A stretch of DNA of 64,000 nt from Macrotis lagotis (GCF_037893015.1 NC_133666.1:1145467-1209466), one strand, 5' to 3'; numbered from the stretch's first letter, positions 22,285-35,189 are shown. Numbers and translations are program-made. Notes: a model not told the origin generated them from the letters alone.

Positions 22285-24580
22285 AAATCAATGCCTTGCA
22301 TTATATTCAATGGGGAGAGGCTAGAGGCATTCCCAATAGGATCAGGGGTGAAACAAGGGTGCCCATTATCACTACTACTATTCAATATTGTATTAGAAAT
22401 GTTAGCATCAGCAATTAGAGAAGAAAAAGAAATTGAAGGAATTAGAATTGGGAAGGAAGAGACAAAACTCTCAGTATTTGCAGATGATATGGTGGTATCC
22501 CTAGAGAATCCAAAGAAATAATCCAAAAAACTACTGGAAACAATTAGCAATTTTAGCAAAGTTGCAGGTTATAAAATAAGCACTCATAAATCCTCAATTT
22601 TTCTATATAGGTCTAGCAAGATATAGCAGGAAGAGCTAGAAAGAGAAAACCCATTTAAAGTAACCTCAGACAATATAAAATACTTGGGAGTCCATTTGCC
22701 AAGACAGACTCAGAATCTTTTTGAAAACAATTATAAAACACTTCTCACACGAATTAAATCAGATTTAAATAACTGGGCAAATATCAACAGCTCATGGATA
22801 GGGAGAGCTAATATAATAAAAATGACAATTCTACCAAAACTAAACTACCTGTTTAGTGCCCTACCAATCACAATTCCAAAAAATTACTTTAATGAGTTAG
22901 AAAAAATTGTAAGTAAATTCATATGGAGAAATAAAAAGTCAAGAATTGCCAGGAGCTTAATGAAAAAAAGTGCAAAAGAAGGTGACTTAGCCCTACCTGA
23001 TCTAAAATTATATTATAAAGCATCAGTCATCAAAACTGTTTGGTATTGGCTAAGAAATAGAGTGGTGGACCAGTGGGATAGACTAGTTGTAAAAGCAGGA
23101 GATGATTAGAGTAATCTGCTGTTTGATAAACCCAAAGAGTCCAGCCATTGGGATAAAAACTCCCTCTGATAAAAAACTGCTGGGATAATTGGAAGTTAGT
23201 ATGGAAGAAACTTAGATTAGACCAACACCTCACACCCTTTACCAAGATAAGATCCAAATGGTTACAGGACTTCGACATAAAAAACAATACTATAAGCAAA
23301 TTAGAAGATCAAGGAGTAGTTTACCTGTCAGATCTATGGAAAGGGGAACAGTTTATGACTAAGGAAGAGCTGGAGAACATCACAAAAACCAATCAGACGA
23401 TTTCGATTACATTAAATTAAAAGCTTTTGCACAGATAAAACCACTGTAACCAAGATCAAAAGAAATGTAGTAAACTGGGAAACAATCTTTACAACTAATG
23501 ATTCTGACAAAGGACTCATTTCTAAAATATACAGAGAATTGAGTCATATTTTTAAAACAAAAGGCCATTCACCAATTGACAAATGGTCAAAGGATATGCA
23601 AAGGCAATTTACAGATGAGGAGATCAAAGCAATCCATAGCCATATGAAAAATTGCTCCAATATTAATTATTAGAGAAATGCAAATTAAAGCTTCTCTGAG
23701 GTACCACCTCACACCTCTCAGATTGGTCAATATGACCAGGAAAGATAATGATCATCGTTGGAAGGGTTGTGGGAAATCTGGGACATTATTGCACTGTTGG
23801 TGGAGCTGTGAACGCATCCAACCCTTCTGGAGAGCTATTTGGAACTATGCCCAAAGGGCAACAAAAATGTGCATACCCTTTGACCCAGCAATACCACTAC
23901 TGGGTCTATACCCTGAAGAGATGATGAAAAAGGGTAAAAACATCACTTGTACAAAAATATTCCTAGCAGCCCTGTTTGTGGTGGCAAAGAATTGGAAATC
24001 CAGTAAATGTCCTTCCATTGGGGAATGGCTTAGCAAACTGTGGTGTATGTATGTCATGGAACACTATTGTTCTATTAGAGACCAGGAGGGACGGGATTTC
24101 AGGGAAGCCTGGGGGGATTTGCATGAACTGATGCTGAGTGAAATGAGCAGAACCAGAAAAAACACTGTATACCCTAACAGCAACATGGGAGTGATGATCA
24201 ACCTTGATGGACTCACTCATTCCATCAGTGCAACAATTGGGAACAATTTTGGCTGTCTGCAAAGGAGAGTGCCATCTGTATCCAGATAAAGAGCTGTGGA
24301 GTTTGAACAAAGTTCAAGGACTATTCCCTTCAATTTAGAAAAAAACAGGTATCTTTTTGTCTGATCTTGTTACCTCTTAGACTTCTCTTCTCTTCTTTAA
24401 GGATATGATTTCTCTCTCATCACACCCAATTGGATCAAGGTACAACATGGAAACAAAGTAAAGACGGACAGATTGCTTTCCGTGGGGGTGGGGGAGGGGG
24501 AGGGAAGTAAGATGGGGGAGGTGATTGTAAAACTCAAATAATATCTTTAATAAAAATTAATTTAAAAAATCAATGCCTTG
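22285..24580 (+). mobile_element. 5'-truncated LINE-1 (2.27 kb) with target-site duplication
   Basis: The body is 22,299-24,566. Sense ORF2 text starts in the reverse transcriptase ('[20 protein letters not shown]', '[14 protein letters not shown]') and runs to the C-terminal zinc-knuckle-like region ('CWWSCERIQPFWRAIWNYAQ', 'IPFDPAIPLLGLYPEEMM'). It is followed by the 3' UTR with G-rich tract and an A-rich tail. The direct repeat 'aaatcaatgccttg' lies at 22,285-22,298 and 24,567-24,580. ORF2 has in-frame stops (for example at about 22,519 and 23,107), so the copy is dead, but it is among the least diverged L1s here. It landed just 3' of the integrase fossil. Confidence 0.93.
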
Positions 24581-25129
24581 TTCCTCGTCATAAAACTCAG
24601 GAGGTAATTTGAAAATGATTGTTATGTTGAATGGGCTGAAAACATATTTAAGAGAATTTGATTGATATTTTTATCTTTTAAGGAGAATATTTTAATTTTG
24701 ACAAATCAGGAGAAAGAATTGTGCTGTGTTGAGTAAAATCATGTATTGGCTATATGGTTGATATCGCTGTAAAAGTAAGGTTTTAAATAAGTCATTTGAT
24801 CTAGCCAAGAGCAATATGTACTAAAATCAGAAAAAAAGAGGAAATATTTAGTGGGGTGAATACAGTCTGAAATATGATTAAACAACATATTAAGGGGAAA
24901 ATGCAAGTTGTTCCATTCAAGTAATGGGTCTGAAAGACTTGGGAAGAGACTAAAAAGGATTGCAAGGAAAAAAGGCATAGAGAAGGTTGGGTTTTGAATC
25001 ATATGTGAGGCATATCAAATTTAAGGAAGTTGGTTAAAGCTTGTAGAAAGAAGGTATGAGCAGGTTTGACTTTGTATAAGCAACAAGATTGATTTGGGAA
25101 GTTTTGAAAATTGATTAAAAATCAATGTA
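24581..25129. other. Residual fossil sequence between L1s, nothing further recognised
   Basis: AT-rich sequence that continues the retroviral fossil's flank after the L1 target site. I see no domain, splice signal or repeat I can name. Confidence 0.4.
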
Positions 25130-25815
25130 AGAATACATTGTTGGTGGAGCTGTGAACTCATCCAACCTTTCTGGAGAGCAATTTGGGATTACACCCAAAG
25201 GGCAACAAAAATGTGCATCCCTTTTGATCCAACAATACTGCTACTGGGTCTATACCCTGAAGAGATGATGAAAAAGGGTAAAAATATCACCTGTACAAAA
25301 ATATTCATAGCAGCCCTGTTTGTGGTGGTAAAGAATTAGAAATCAAGTAAATGGCCTTCAACTGGGGAACGGCTTAGCAAACTGTGGTATATGTATGTCA
25401 TGGAACACTATTGTTCTATTAGAAACCAGGAGGGACAGGAATTCAGGGAAACCTGGAAAGATTTGCATGAATTGATGCTGAGTGAGATGAGCAGAATCAG
25501 AAGAACATGGTCCATCCTAACAGCAACATGAGGATGATGATCAACCTTGATGGAGTTGCTCATCCATTCAGTGCAACAGTCAGGGACACTTTTGGGCTAT
25601 CTACGATGGAGAATACCATCTGTATCCAGGGAAAGAATTTTCTTCCTTAAGTATATGATTTCTCTCTCATCACATTCAACTGAGATCAATGTATAACATG
25701 GAACCAATGTAAAGACTAACAGACTGCATTCTGGGTGGGTGGGGGGAGAGAAGAAAAAATGGGGGGAAAATTGTAAAACTCGAAATAAATAATATCTTTC
25801 TTAGAAATTAAAAAA
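25130..25815 (+). mobile_element. 5'-truncated LINE-1 3' end
   Basis: Starts within the ORF2 C-terminal region ('cattgttggtggagctgtga', matching 23,795 of the larger copy), continues through 'atttgcatgaattgatgctg' and the 3' UTR G-rich tract, and ends 'aaataaataatatctttc'. It is similar in divergence to the 22.3-kb copy. No convincing target-site duplication was found. Confidence 0.9.
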
Positions 25816-27199
25816 ATAGCAAAAGGGCAAAATTCCTTAGGTCTCTTAGACCAGAAAAGCAGTTTGTGCAACCATTTTTGCCCACCATGTGTTACGGAAT
25901 TGAAATGTGTTAAGTAAACTTTTGGATAAGTTCTGTTTGTACAACTTGGAGATTATAGAGTACAGGCTGAAAGAAACTAAAAGAAAATTCAGTAGGAAAA
26001 TGCTTTTAAAGCAGCTATATTATTTATCAGTCCTTGCCTGGATTTTTCCACCTTTGCCTTGAGTTTTAAAGTTTTTATTTGTTATCTGAAATGATTTCAT
26101 AAGATTGAAACCTGGGGGTTGGGGAGTACAGCCCACTACAGGATAGATTGGAAAGATAGGATCAACAACACCAGTTCCCTTCTCTGGGGTCCCAATTGAT
26201 TTAATCTGGGCAAGGTCAATCAGTCCTGGGAAATAAACCAATTCGGAGTCATGGAATTTCTAAACAATTAACCGGGGCTGTTGCTGCAGATCTGCAAATT
26301 TCTATCAGATACAGGAATGATTTTTAATGGTTTAATCTTTACATCAGGAATATTTCTTGTAGTTTTAAGAAAGAAACACTCACAGAGCAGAAGAGGAATG
26401 TAGTAGTAGGGCCTACTAAACTTTTAAATTTGTAAGCTACTTTATTGCAATAATTTAATGGTATTACATATAGCAGTAGTGAATTGGTTAGGCCTTGGCT
26501 TAATGTTGAAATCATTTGGAGTTACTGTGGTGGAAAGGGATCTTGTTGTTTTGGTCTAAATTTGCTGCTAGTTACATTGGTATTTTGTAATTATCATAGG
26601 TATATGATTAAGTTCTTGAAGAGTCTCATTTTCATTTTGAGATTGATCTGAGTATATTTGGATAAGAGTGAATAAACTTATGAAAGAAAATGTAAAATCC
26701 ATTTAAGAAGAGGTTGAAGTTAAGAAAATCTTTTGCTGTTTTGTTTTGTTCTAAGAAATAAGATTTCAACATGGAAACTTTCTGTTTAGTGAAGGTTAAT
26801 AATTTATAGGTCATCTTATTTGGAATCTAAAGTATCTAAGGTGTGTTACATCTGGAATTTAAGCAAATTAAATGAAAGTCATCATAAAATGTTCTAATGT
26901 TTTAAAGGGTCTGGAAGCAATGGTTTGTGGTTTGTGTCTGTGAATATAGATGTTAATTGAACATAGTAATGGAGAAAATTGTTTTTAAAGAATCTGCTTC
27001 TCTATGTAAATTGGGATTATTGCATTTATATATCCCACCTCTTTTGTTGTTAGCTTTGAAGCAAAAATACCTATGCAGTATGGATGTAAATAAATTGTGA
27101 TTGCTCTAGGATAATCTCTCATGCTGATGTGAGATTATAATTGATATTCAATCTCTGTGAACTAAACTTACTTGAAGTACTGATTATTTCAAATTTGCT
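25816..27199. other. AT-rich decayed sequence, no gene seen
   Basis: No ORF of note, no splice-site pattern and no repeat I recognise. By position it may be the 3' part of the retroviral fossil. Confidence 0.35.
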
Positions 27200-27340
27200 A
27201 TTTAAGATTTTATGGGACTATAGACTTGATATTATTCTGTGTCTGACACGGGTACGAGAAGCAAAGGAATTACTGTTAGGTCCACATTATGTCGATGCCA
27301 GTAACCCAATAGGGGTGTTGTATTTTCAATGCTAAACACG
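27200..27340 (+). repeat. LTR-like segment (fossil)
   Basis: Closely similar to 33,072-33,190, sharing 'ttatgggac', 'ggtacgagaag', 'aaaggaa.t' and 'ggggtgtt'. It may be a terminal repeat of the fossil or a separate copy. The boundaries are approximate. Confidence 0.45.
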
Positions 27341-27384
27341 TATGTGCCAAGCAGTATGTATATAAATTCTTAGAGAAGAAGCTA

Positions 27385-30300
27385 AATAGGTTACAAGACA
27401 GCAAAACTGCTGGTGGGGGACTTCAACCTCCCTCTTTCAGAATTAGATAAAATTAACCATAAAATAAGCAAGGAGGTGAAGAATAGATCATTTCAAAAGT
27501 TAGACATATTAGACCTATGGAGAAAATTAAATGGGGTCATAGAAAGGAATATACCTTTTTTTTTTTTTTTTTTTTTTTTGCAGTACATGGCACCTACACA
27601 AAAACTTCCCACGCATTAGGGCATAAAAAACTTATCATCAAATGCAAAAAGGCAGAAATAGTAAATGCTTTCTTTTCAGATCATGATGCAATAAAAATCA
27701 CACGAAATAAAGGGCAATGGAGAAAGAGACCTAAAATGAATTGGAAACTAAATAACCTAATGTTAAGAAATGAGTGGATCAGACAACAAATCATAGAAAT
27801 AAGCATTTCATTCAAGAAAATGACAATAAGGAGACAACATGCCACAACTTGTGGGATATAGCCAAACTAGTTTTTAGGGGAAATAAAATATCTCTAAATG
27901 TATACATGAATAAAATAGAGAAATAGGAGAACAATGAATTGGGCATGCAATAAAACAAAGCTAGATTTTAAAAAAACCAAATTAAAAATTCCCGATTAAA
28001 TAGCAAATTAGAAATTTTGTAAATCAAGAGAGAAATTAATAAAATCAAAAGTAAGAAGGCTATAAATAAAACAGAATTAGTTTAATGAAAAAAACAATAA
28101 AGTAGATAAATCTTTAGTTAATCTGATTTTCAAAAATGAAGAAAAAAAAACAAATTCCTAGTATCAAAAATGAAAAGGGTGAACTCACCACCAACGAAGA
28201 GGTAATTAAAGGGATAATTCAGAGCCATATTGCCCAACTATCTGCCAATAAATTTGATAACTTGAGTAAAATAAATGCATATTTACAAAAGTACAAACTA
28301 CCCAGATTAAAAGATGAAGAAATAAAATACTGAAATAACTCCATTTCAGAAAAAGAAAGTGAAGAAACTATCAATAAACTCTATTAAGAAAAGGTCTCCA
28401 GATGCAGATGGATGTACAAGTGAATTCTACCAAACATTCAAGGAAAAATTATTTATAATTCTGCCTAAACTATTTTAAAAAATAGGAGAAGAAAAAGTTC
28501 TGCCAAATTCCCTTTATGACACCAATATGATGCTGAGACCTAAACCAGGAAGAACAAAAACAAAGAAAATTATAGGCCAATCTCCCTAATGAACATTGAA
28601 GCAAAAATATTAAATAAAATTTTAGCAAAGAAATTACAGCAATTTTTCACTATGATGAAACATCATGATCAGGTAGGATTTATACCAGGTAGGCAAGGAT
28701 GGTTCAGTATTAGGAAAACACTCAACATAATTGAAGATATCAATAACAAAACCAATAGATATAAGATTATCTCAACAGATGCTGTAAAAGCTTGACAAAA
28801 TACAACATCCATCTCTATTAAGAACACTAGAGAGTCTAGGAATAAATGAAGTTTTCCATAAATCTAAAATTATCAACAAATATTATATGTAATGGGGATA
28901 AACCAGGAGCATTTCCAATAAGATCAAGGTGAAACAAGGCTGCCCATTATCACCATTTCTATTCAATATAGTATTAGAAATGCTAGCTTTAGCAATGAGG
29001 AGAAAAAGAAATGGAAGGAATTAGAAATGGCATTGAGGAAGCAAAGTTTTCACTCTTTGCAGATGATATGATGGTATATTTAGAGAATCTGAGAAAATCA
29101 TCTAAAAAATTCCTTGAAACAATTAACAAATTCAGCATAACAGGATATAAAATAAACTCACATGAATCATCAGCATTTCTAACAATAAAGCCCAAGAGCA
29201 AGAGATAGAAAGAGAAATTCTATTTAAAATAATCACAAACAACATTAATGTTTGTCCTTCATTTTTGAAGACTATGACATCAGGGAAGTGATGCCATGAC
29301 AAACACATGAATCAGATTTGAGCTAAGTCATCAGCCTCACTTTCTCCTCCAAAGCCATCTGGGTCCAGTAGCCAGATATGAATCAAGGTGACTGGAGAGG
29401 CGATCGGAGTGAAGTGACTTCCCTAAGGTCAGACAGTAAGAGTCAAGTGTCTGAGATCGGATTCGAACTCCTATCCTCCTGACTCCAAGGCCAGTGCTCT
29501 ATCCACTGTGCCATCTAGACAAACCCAGAAACTGTATGAACACAATTACAAAGCACTTTTCACAGAAATAAAGTTAGAACTAAACAACTGGAAAAATGTC
29601 AATTGCTCATGGGTAGTTTGAGTTAATATAATCAAAATGACAATTCTATCCAAATTAAATAACTTATTCAGTGCCATACCAAACTACAAATAACTATTTA
29701 ATGAACTAGAAAAAAACAGTAACAAAATTCATCTAGAGCAATAAAAGGGCAAGAATAGCAAGGGAACCGATGAAAAATAATGTAAAGGAAGGTGGTCTGG
29801 CTCTATCAGATCTAAAACTATACTATACAGCGGCCTAGTATCAAAACTACCTGATACTGGTTAAGAAATAGAGTAATGGACTGGTGGATTAAGATGGATT
29901 CCAAAGAAACAGTAGTAAATAACTTCAACAATCTACTATTTGACAAACCCAAATGTGTCAGCTTCTGGGAAAGAACTCACTGTTCAACAAAAATTGTTGG
30001 GAAAACTGGAAAAGAGTGCGGCAAAAACTAGGCATAGACCCACATCTCACTCCCTATACCAAAATAAGATCAGTAACTATGAGGAACTTAATGATATTGA
30101 ACTGTTTGTATTCCTGCATGGGAAGAAGATATGGATAACTCTTATGAACGTTCTCATTTATAAGAGCTGTTAGAAGAAGTACATATAGACAGGGCACAGG
30201 AAGGAGCGGAATATAATGGTATAATATAGTAAAAAAAAATGGAGTCAGTGGGTGATAAAGGAAAGCACTGGTGGGGGGGAAGGGAAAGGAGATGAAGAAG

Positions 30301-31150
30301 AAGCTAAGAAATTTCACATAAGAGGCAAGAAAAAGCTTTTTCCATGGAGTGGAGGCAGGGAAGGCAAGGGGGAATGAGTGAGCCTTCATTCTCATCAGAA
30401 ATGGCTCAGGGAGGAAATAACATACACAATAGGGTGAAGAAATCTATCTTACCCTAGAGAAAAAATGAGAAGAAAGGAATGGGATAAGGGGAAATGAGGA
30501 GGGGGAAGGGGGGAATAGGTGATAGAAGGGAGGGAAGATTGTGAGAGAGGGTACTCAGATACAACACACTTTTGGACAGGGCCAGGATGAAAGAGAGAGA
30601 ATAGAATAAATGAGAGTGGGGAGAAATAGAGTGGAGGTACAGCTAGTAATAGCAACTATGGGAAAAATATTGAAGCAACTTTTCTGGCGAACTTATGATA
30701 AAGAAAGCAACTCACCCAGAGGCAGAGTCATTGGAATCTGAACTCAGACTGAAGTACATTTTTTTTTCTCTTTCTCCATTCTTGAGGGTTCTCATCTTCT
30801 TGGGGGGGGGGGGTATGTTTATTCTTATAACATTCAACTTCCAAAAATGTATGGCATGGAAACTATGTAGAGACTATCAGACAGCCTTCTGGGTGGGGGA
30901 TGATAGGTAGATAATAACCAGAAAACAAATAAAATGTTAACAAATAAAAAAATGCTGTTGTTTGTGATCAATATGGATCTATGTTTAGCATGGTTATAAA
31001 TGTAGAACCCATATTAGATTACTTTCTGTTGGGGGAAGGGGGGAAAATGTAAAACTCAAAATCTTGCAGAAAAATGACTGGTAAAAACTCTTGTTGCATG
31101 TAGTTGGAAAAACAAATAAACAAAATGTTTAAATTAAAAAAAAAAAAAAA
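27385..31150 (+). mobile_element. Decayed LINE-1, endonuclease to 3' end
   Basis: Sense text shows 'GDFNLPLSELDKINHKIS' (endonuclease GDFN motif) near 27,416, 'FFSDHDAIKI' near 27,675, reverse transcriptase '[20 protein letters not shown]' near 28,677 and 'FADDMMVYLENL' near 29,058. The 3' end has LINE 3' UTR text from about 30,650, ending in poly(A) at 31,137-31,150. A poly(T) tract lies at 27,556-27,580 and an antisense SINE at 29,245-29,525. The stretch may combine more than one L1 insertion, since two 3'-end-like segments occur (near 30,950 and 31,130). Confidence 0.8.
29245..29525 (-). mobile_element. Long tRNA-derived SINE inserted in LINE-1
   Basis: About 280 bp antisense. It starts with 'tttgtccttcatttttgaag' and 'gatgccatgacaaacacatg', and ends with the head 'gccagtgctctatccactgt'. 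It belongs with the copies at 36,165-36,475 and 36,885-37,155: a family distinct from the 150-bp SINE, MAR1-like by recall. L1 ORF2 text resumes on its right. Confidence 0.85.
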
Positions 31151-31246
31151 GGTAATCTACCTGGCTGTCCTTTGGTTTAATTCTGGGCCTGACTCGTGCC
31201 TGTCAGACTTTTTGTCCCAAGGATACAAAGTGATAGAATAGCTGTG

Positions 31247-31406
31247 GACTGATTTTTTTTTTTGCAAGGCAATGGGGTTAAGTGGCTTGCCCAAGGCCAC
31301 ACAGCTAGGTAATTATTAAATGTCTGATCCGGATTTGAACTCAAGTACTCCTGACTCCAAGGCCGGTGCTCTATCCACTGCACCACCTAGCCACCCCGAC
31401 TGATTT
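31247..31406 (-). mobile_element. WSINE1-like SINE with 9-bp target-site duplication
   Basis: Antisense SINE body 31,256-31,397 ('tgcaaggcaatggggttaag', 'ctatccactgcaccacctag'). The direct repeat 'gactgattt' is at 31,247-31,255 and 31,398-31,406. Confidence 0.92.
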
Positions 31407-31749
31407 CTTATAAGGAAAGTTTTCTTCCCACACATTTTAAGCTGAATTTAAGCTCAATTTCTCATAGATCCAATATTGATTTACACTTTTTAAAAAGATG
31501 TCAAAGGTGTTTTTATTATAACTCATTTGAGCAAACCGAAGCCTGTGATGAAAACAAAACTAGAAAATGGGTTAGAAGTCCTGTGTTCATATAAATATGC
31601 AGTAAATTATGTGTCAAAACAGAAAACAGTGTGGTGTAAAGAGACTCCCTCCAAATCTGACTAGCTGGATGGTCTTGGGAAACCCCTTAATTTCTGATAG
31701 CTCAGGTTCATCATCAGTAAAATAGGGATAGTAAAGTCACAGGGTTTTT

Positions 31750-33072
31750 CCTCCAAAATAAGGTCAAATTGGGCACAGGATTTAGACATAACAGGTGATG
31801 CCATAAACCAATTAATAGACCAAGTAATACTCTATCTGGCAGATCTATGCAAAGGGAAAAAAATTTATTACCAAATAAGAAATAGAGTACATTATAAATT
31901 GCAAAATGGATCATTTTGACTACATTAAATTAAAAAGGGGTTGCACTAATAAAACTAATGCTGCCAAAATTAGAAAGAAAACAGAAAGCTGGGCAACAAT
32001 TTTCAGTTAGGGGTTCTGATAAAAGTCTCATTTCTAAAATATATAGAGAATTGAGTCAAATGTATAAAGTTACAAGTCATTCCCCAACTGATAAATGGTC
32101 AAAAGATATGAACAGTTTTCAAGTGAAGAAATTAAAGTGATATAATCATATGAAAAAAATACCCCAAATCATTACTGATGAGAGAAATGCAAATTAAAAC
32201 AACTATGAGATATCACCTCACACCTATCAGATGAACTAAGATGACAAAAAGAAAAGAATGATCAATGTTGGAGAGGTTGTGGGAGGATTAGGACATTGAT
32301 ACCTTGCTGATGGAGTTGTGAAGGGATCCAGCCTTTCTGAAGAGCAATATGGAACTATGCCCAAAGAGCAACAAAAATGTTCATTCCTTTTTGACCCAGC
32401 AATTCCAATTCTAGGACTATATCCAGAAGAAATAAAAAATGGGAAAAGTCCCCCATGTTCCAAAATATTTGCAGCACTTCTTTTTGTAGAGGCAAAGAAT
32501 TGGAAATTGAGGGGGTGCCCATCCATTAGAGAATGGCTAAACAAGTTATGGTATATGAATACTATGGAATATTATTGTTCTATAAGAAAGCACGAATGGT
32601 CAGACTCTAGAGAAGCATGGAATGACTTAAATGATCTGATGCTGAGTGAAGGGAGAAGAACCAAAAGACCAGTATATACATCAACAACAACACTGTAAGA
32701 TAAACAACCTTGATGGAAGCGGCTCCTCTAGGCAGTCCAGAGAGTTAGGATAGCCGTATTAGACCAGCTATGGGCTATATGTTCCCCATCCAGAGGAAGA
32801 AAAACAAAACCAAAAACCTTCAGAGTCAGAATGAACACTATTCACTTTTTAAGCTTCTCTTATGTTTTTCCTTCTTATCTCATGGTTTTCTTTCCTTTCT
32901 TTTAGACCTATTTCCTCATCTAGAAAATAACTAATCTGTTAACATGTTAAACACAAATGTACATGAGCAACATTCACCAGACTGTTTGTCGCCGAAGGGA
33001 GGGAGGTGGGAAGGGAGGATGAAAGAAAATTGTGTAACTTAAAAATATACACGTGCATGTGAAAAAAAAAAA
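31750..33072 (+). mobile_element. Older LINE-1 ORF2 C-terminal half and 3' UTR
   Basis: Sense readings 'FDPAIPILGLYPEEIKNG', 'LFVEAKNWKLRGCPSIREW' and 'YYCSIRKHEW' identify the ORF2 C-terminus near 32,385-32,600, followed by a 3' UTR and poly(A) at 33,062-33,072. It is visibly more diverged than the 22.3-kb copy (IPILGLYPEEIKNG against IPLLGLYPEEMMKKG), so it belongs to an older subfamily. Confidence 0.88.
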
Positions 33073-33240
33073 AGATCTTATGGGACATGACATTATTCTC
33101 TGACACCAGGTACGAGAAGTAAAGGAACTGTTGTTGGGCCAGTAAGCCAATGGGGGTGTTGGACTCACCAATAAGTAGACTTGAACTGTACCTCTCTTCA
33201 GGTAGATGTTGTATCCGGATGAATCAAATGCCATTTAATC
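33072..33240 (+). repeat. LTR-like segment (fossil)
   Basis: The first half is similar to 27,207-27,335. The last 50 bases ('cttcaggtagatgttgtatc', 'gatgaatcaaatg') resemble the end of the LTR-like segment at 13,380-13,430. It is a related terminal-repeat copy, broken. Confidence 0.45.
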
Positions 33241-33286
33241 ACCACCTCCCCCAAATCATGGCATACTCTTCTTCCTATACATGGAC

Positions 33287-34131
33287 ATGGTCAATAGTCA
33301 GTGAATAAAGATTTCTTAAATGCTTACTGTGTGTGAGCCAGTGCACTAAATGCTGAGGAAAGAAAAAAGGGCCACAAGGATACTGCCTGAAGAAACAGCC
33401 ATAGTTGGGCAAACAAATGATGGAGTGGATGGATTAGAAATAATCACCAGTAGGAAGGCCCTCAAATGACAGAGCAGCAGGGAAAGCTTCCTGGAGAAGT
33501 GGGGATTGAAGCAAGCCAGGAGCTGTAGATGGAGGAAGGGTTTCAGGCTGGAAAATGCCCGGAGCTTAGAGATGGAGCATCTTATTTGAGAAAGAGAAAA
33601 GAGGTTGAAGTCACTGTATAACAGTGATTGTGAAAGATTTTCAGAAGGCTAAAAAAACTTATCCAGGATGAGGTGATGGGGGGGGGGGTGCGGATCATGA
33701 AGGTTACTGAATGTAAAACAATGTTTTAGCTCTTAAAGGTAATAGGGAAACACTGGCGTTTATCAAGTAGGGGGTAATCTGGTCAGACCTGAGCTTTAGA
33801 AAAACTTCTTTTATTGGCTGAGTCAAGGATGGGTTGGAGTGAGAAGAGACTTAAGGCAAGTCGGTAGTAGTCTAGGTGTGAGATGATGAGGACTAGGTAG
33901 TGGTAGAGTTGGAAGAGAAAAGGGGACATATTCAGGAGATGCTACAAAGGGAAAATTCACAGGACTTGGCAACAGGTTATATATAGTAGGGCAGTGTGGA
34001 AAGAGGGGGGAGTTGAGGATTCTTCATAGGTTGTGAGACTGAGTGACTGGGAAAAGATAATGGTACTCTCAATAACAAAGAGGAAGTTGGAAAGAGGGGA
34101 GAGAGATGAATTCAGTTTGGGACATGTTTCA
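33287..34131 (-). mobile_element. L2-like LINE, antisense, left part
   Basis: The left edge carries the antisense L2-type 3' end ('gtgaataaagatttcttaaa', 'gcttactgtgtgtgagccag'). The rest has L2 ORF2 antisense phrases ('ggtaatctggtcagacctga', 'gagatgaattcagtttggga'). It stops at about 34,131 and resumes at about 35,190. Confidence 0.7.
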
Positions 34132-35189
34132 ATTGACGATACCTCTAATGTGGTATGAGAAAATTGGGCCTGGTGGTCTTGAGACCACCATAATAATCTT
34201 CCCCTTAAGGAAGGTTCTAGTTTCTAGGATCTATACTATGAAGCTATCATCACAGTCTCCCCTTAAGGTGGCTTATAAGTTTATAGAATATCCTCAGGAA
34301 TGTTAGTACAACTATGCCACCCCAAATAATATTTTGTCCCTAAAAATATAAGCTTGTTTTTCCCTCCAATAACAACGTCACCCCTCCCCAGTCCAGATAA
34401 CATGTATTAGGCAGGTGGGAAAAACTGTACTTCCTACTGTCCATTCAATGAGCAGTGGGGAGAGGGACTTTAGTAGTCCCTTTTAACCTTTCTGTGGGAG
34501 AGTTAAAAGACACTGTTCTGAGCTGTGAGTGTGTCCCCCTTTGGGGATACCCATTCCTAAGAATGTAAAGAAAACCTTTTGAGTCTGTGGAGTTCTTGGT
34601 AAGGTATTTCTTCCTCCTAATTTTACTTCTCACTCTGTATTCCTTCAATTCACCTCCCTTCCTTTGTGTATAACACCCCCCCCCCAATATTTGAAGCAGT
34701 AGATTAGGTTCTGTCCTTTCCTGCACACATTTTGCCCACCAAGAAGGCCATCCAATATGAGAGTATAAGAACTCCACCCTCAGAGAAATTCTTTGGTAGC
34801 ACCACCCTCTCCTCCAAGAGAAACAAAGACCAGTCCACACAGTGCCACCCCAATGTCAGCTACACTCAACTGGAGTCTACGTGTTTGAATTAGTTGGAGA
34901 TGAGCTCCTCTTCTCTTTCTTCCCCATTGTTGGCACCAAAGTTTGGCATAGAACTGATTCCCATTGTTTTCTATGTTATTCTCAGTACTCAAACTCATTA
35001 GGGCTTGTTTTCCTGTATATCTTTGACTGACCCACAGGCCGTTCCTTAGACAGAAACTGGAGATGGCAGACAAGGACTTAACCTATTAACTGCATGTGGG
35101 GGGACAAGATGGCATTGTGAGTTCAGTTGTAGAAAACAAGGGAACCCTATATATCATCCCAGGAAGGAATGTAACAAAACCTCCATTCA
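34132..35189 (+). mobile_element. Unclassified ~1.06-kb insertion inside L2
   Basis: The L2 text breaks at 'gtttgggacatgttt' (34,131) and continues at about 35,190 ('ccaagatgtccattaggcag'). The inserted sequence is different and has no coding potential. Part of it (about 34,790-34,880, 'tttggtagcaccaccctctc', 'aaagaccagtccac') recurs inverted at 37,310-37,400. It could be a solo LTR or a DNA-transposon remnant; I cannot decide. The strand is nominal. Confidence 0.5.

Larger units (their letters stand above)
12840..27340 (+). mobile_element. Endogenous retrovirus fossil, heavily decayed (class I-like pol, tRNA-Leu-like primer site)
   Basis: Support comes from parts found in the expected order on the plus strand. 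There is an LTR-like 3' end with AATAAA (13,334-13,339). A primer-binding-site-like segment follows at 13,430-13,447, close to the one complementary to tRNA-Leu. Reverse transcriptase/RNase H-like text lies at about 16,985-17,460, integrase-like text at about 21,590-22,130, and an LTR-like segment at about 27,200-27,340. L1s at 14,465-14,979, 22,299-24,566 and 25,130-25,815 and SINEs at 14,060 and 17,586 have inserted into it. It is broken many times over and has no coding capacity; it is old. Which outer LTR pairs with which is uncertain, and part of 17,940-20,690 may belong to another element. Confidence 0.6.

Noticed and set aside
27411-27620. Possible host exon with GDFN motif
   Set aside because: The motif belongs to the L1 ORF2 endonuclease, with L1 text before and after.
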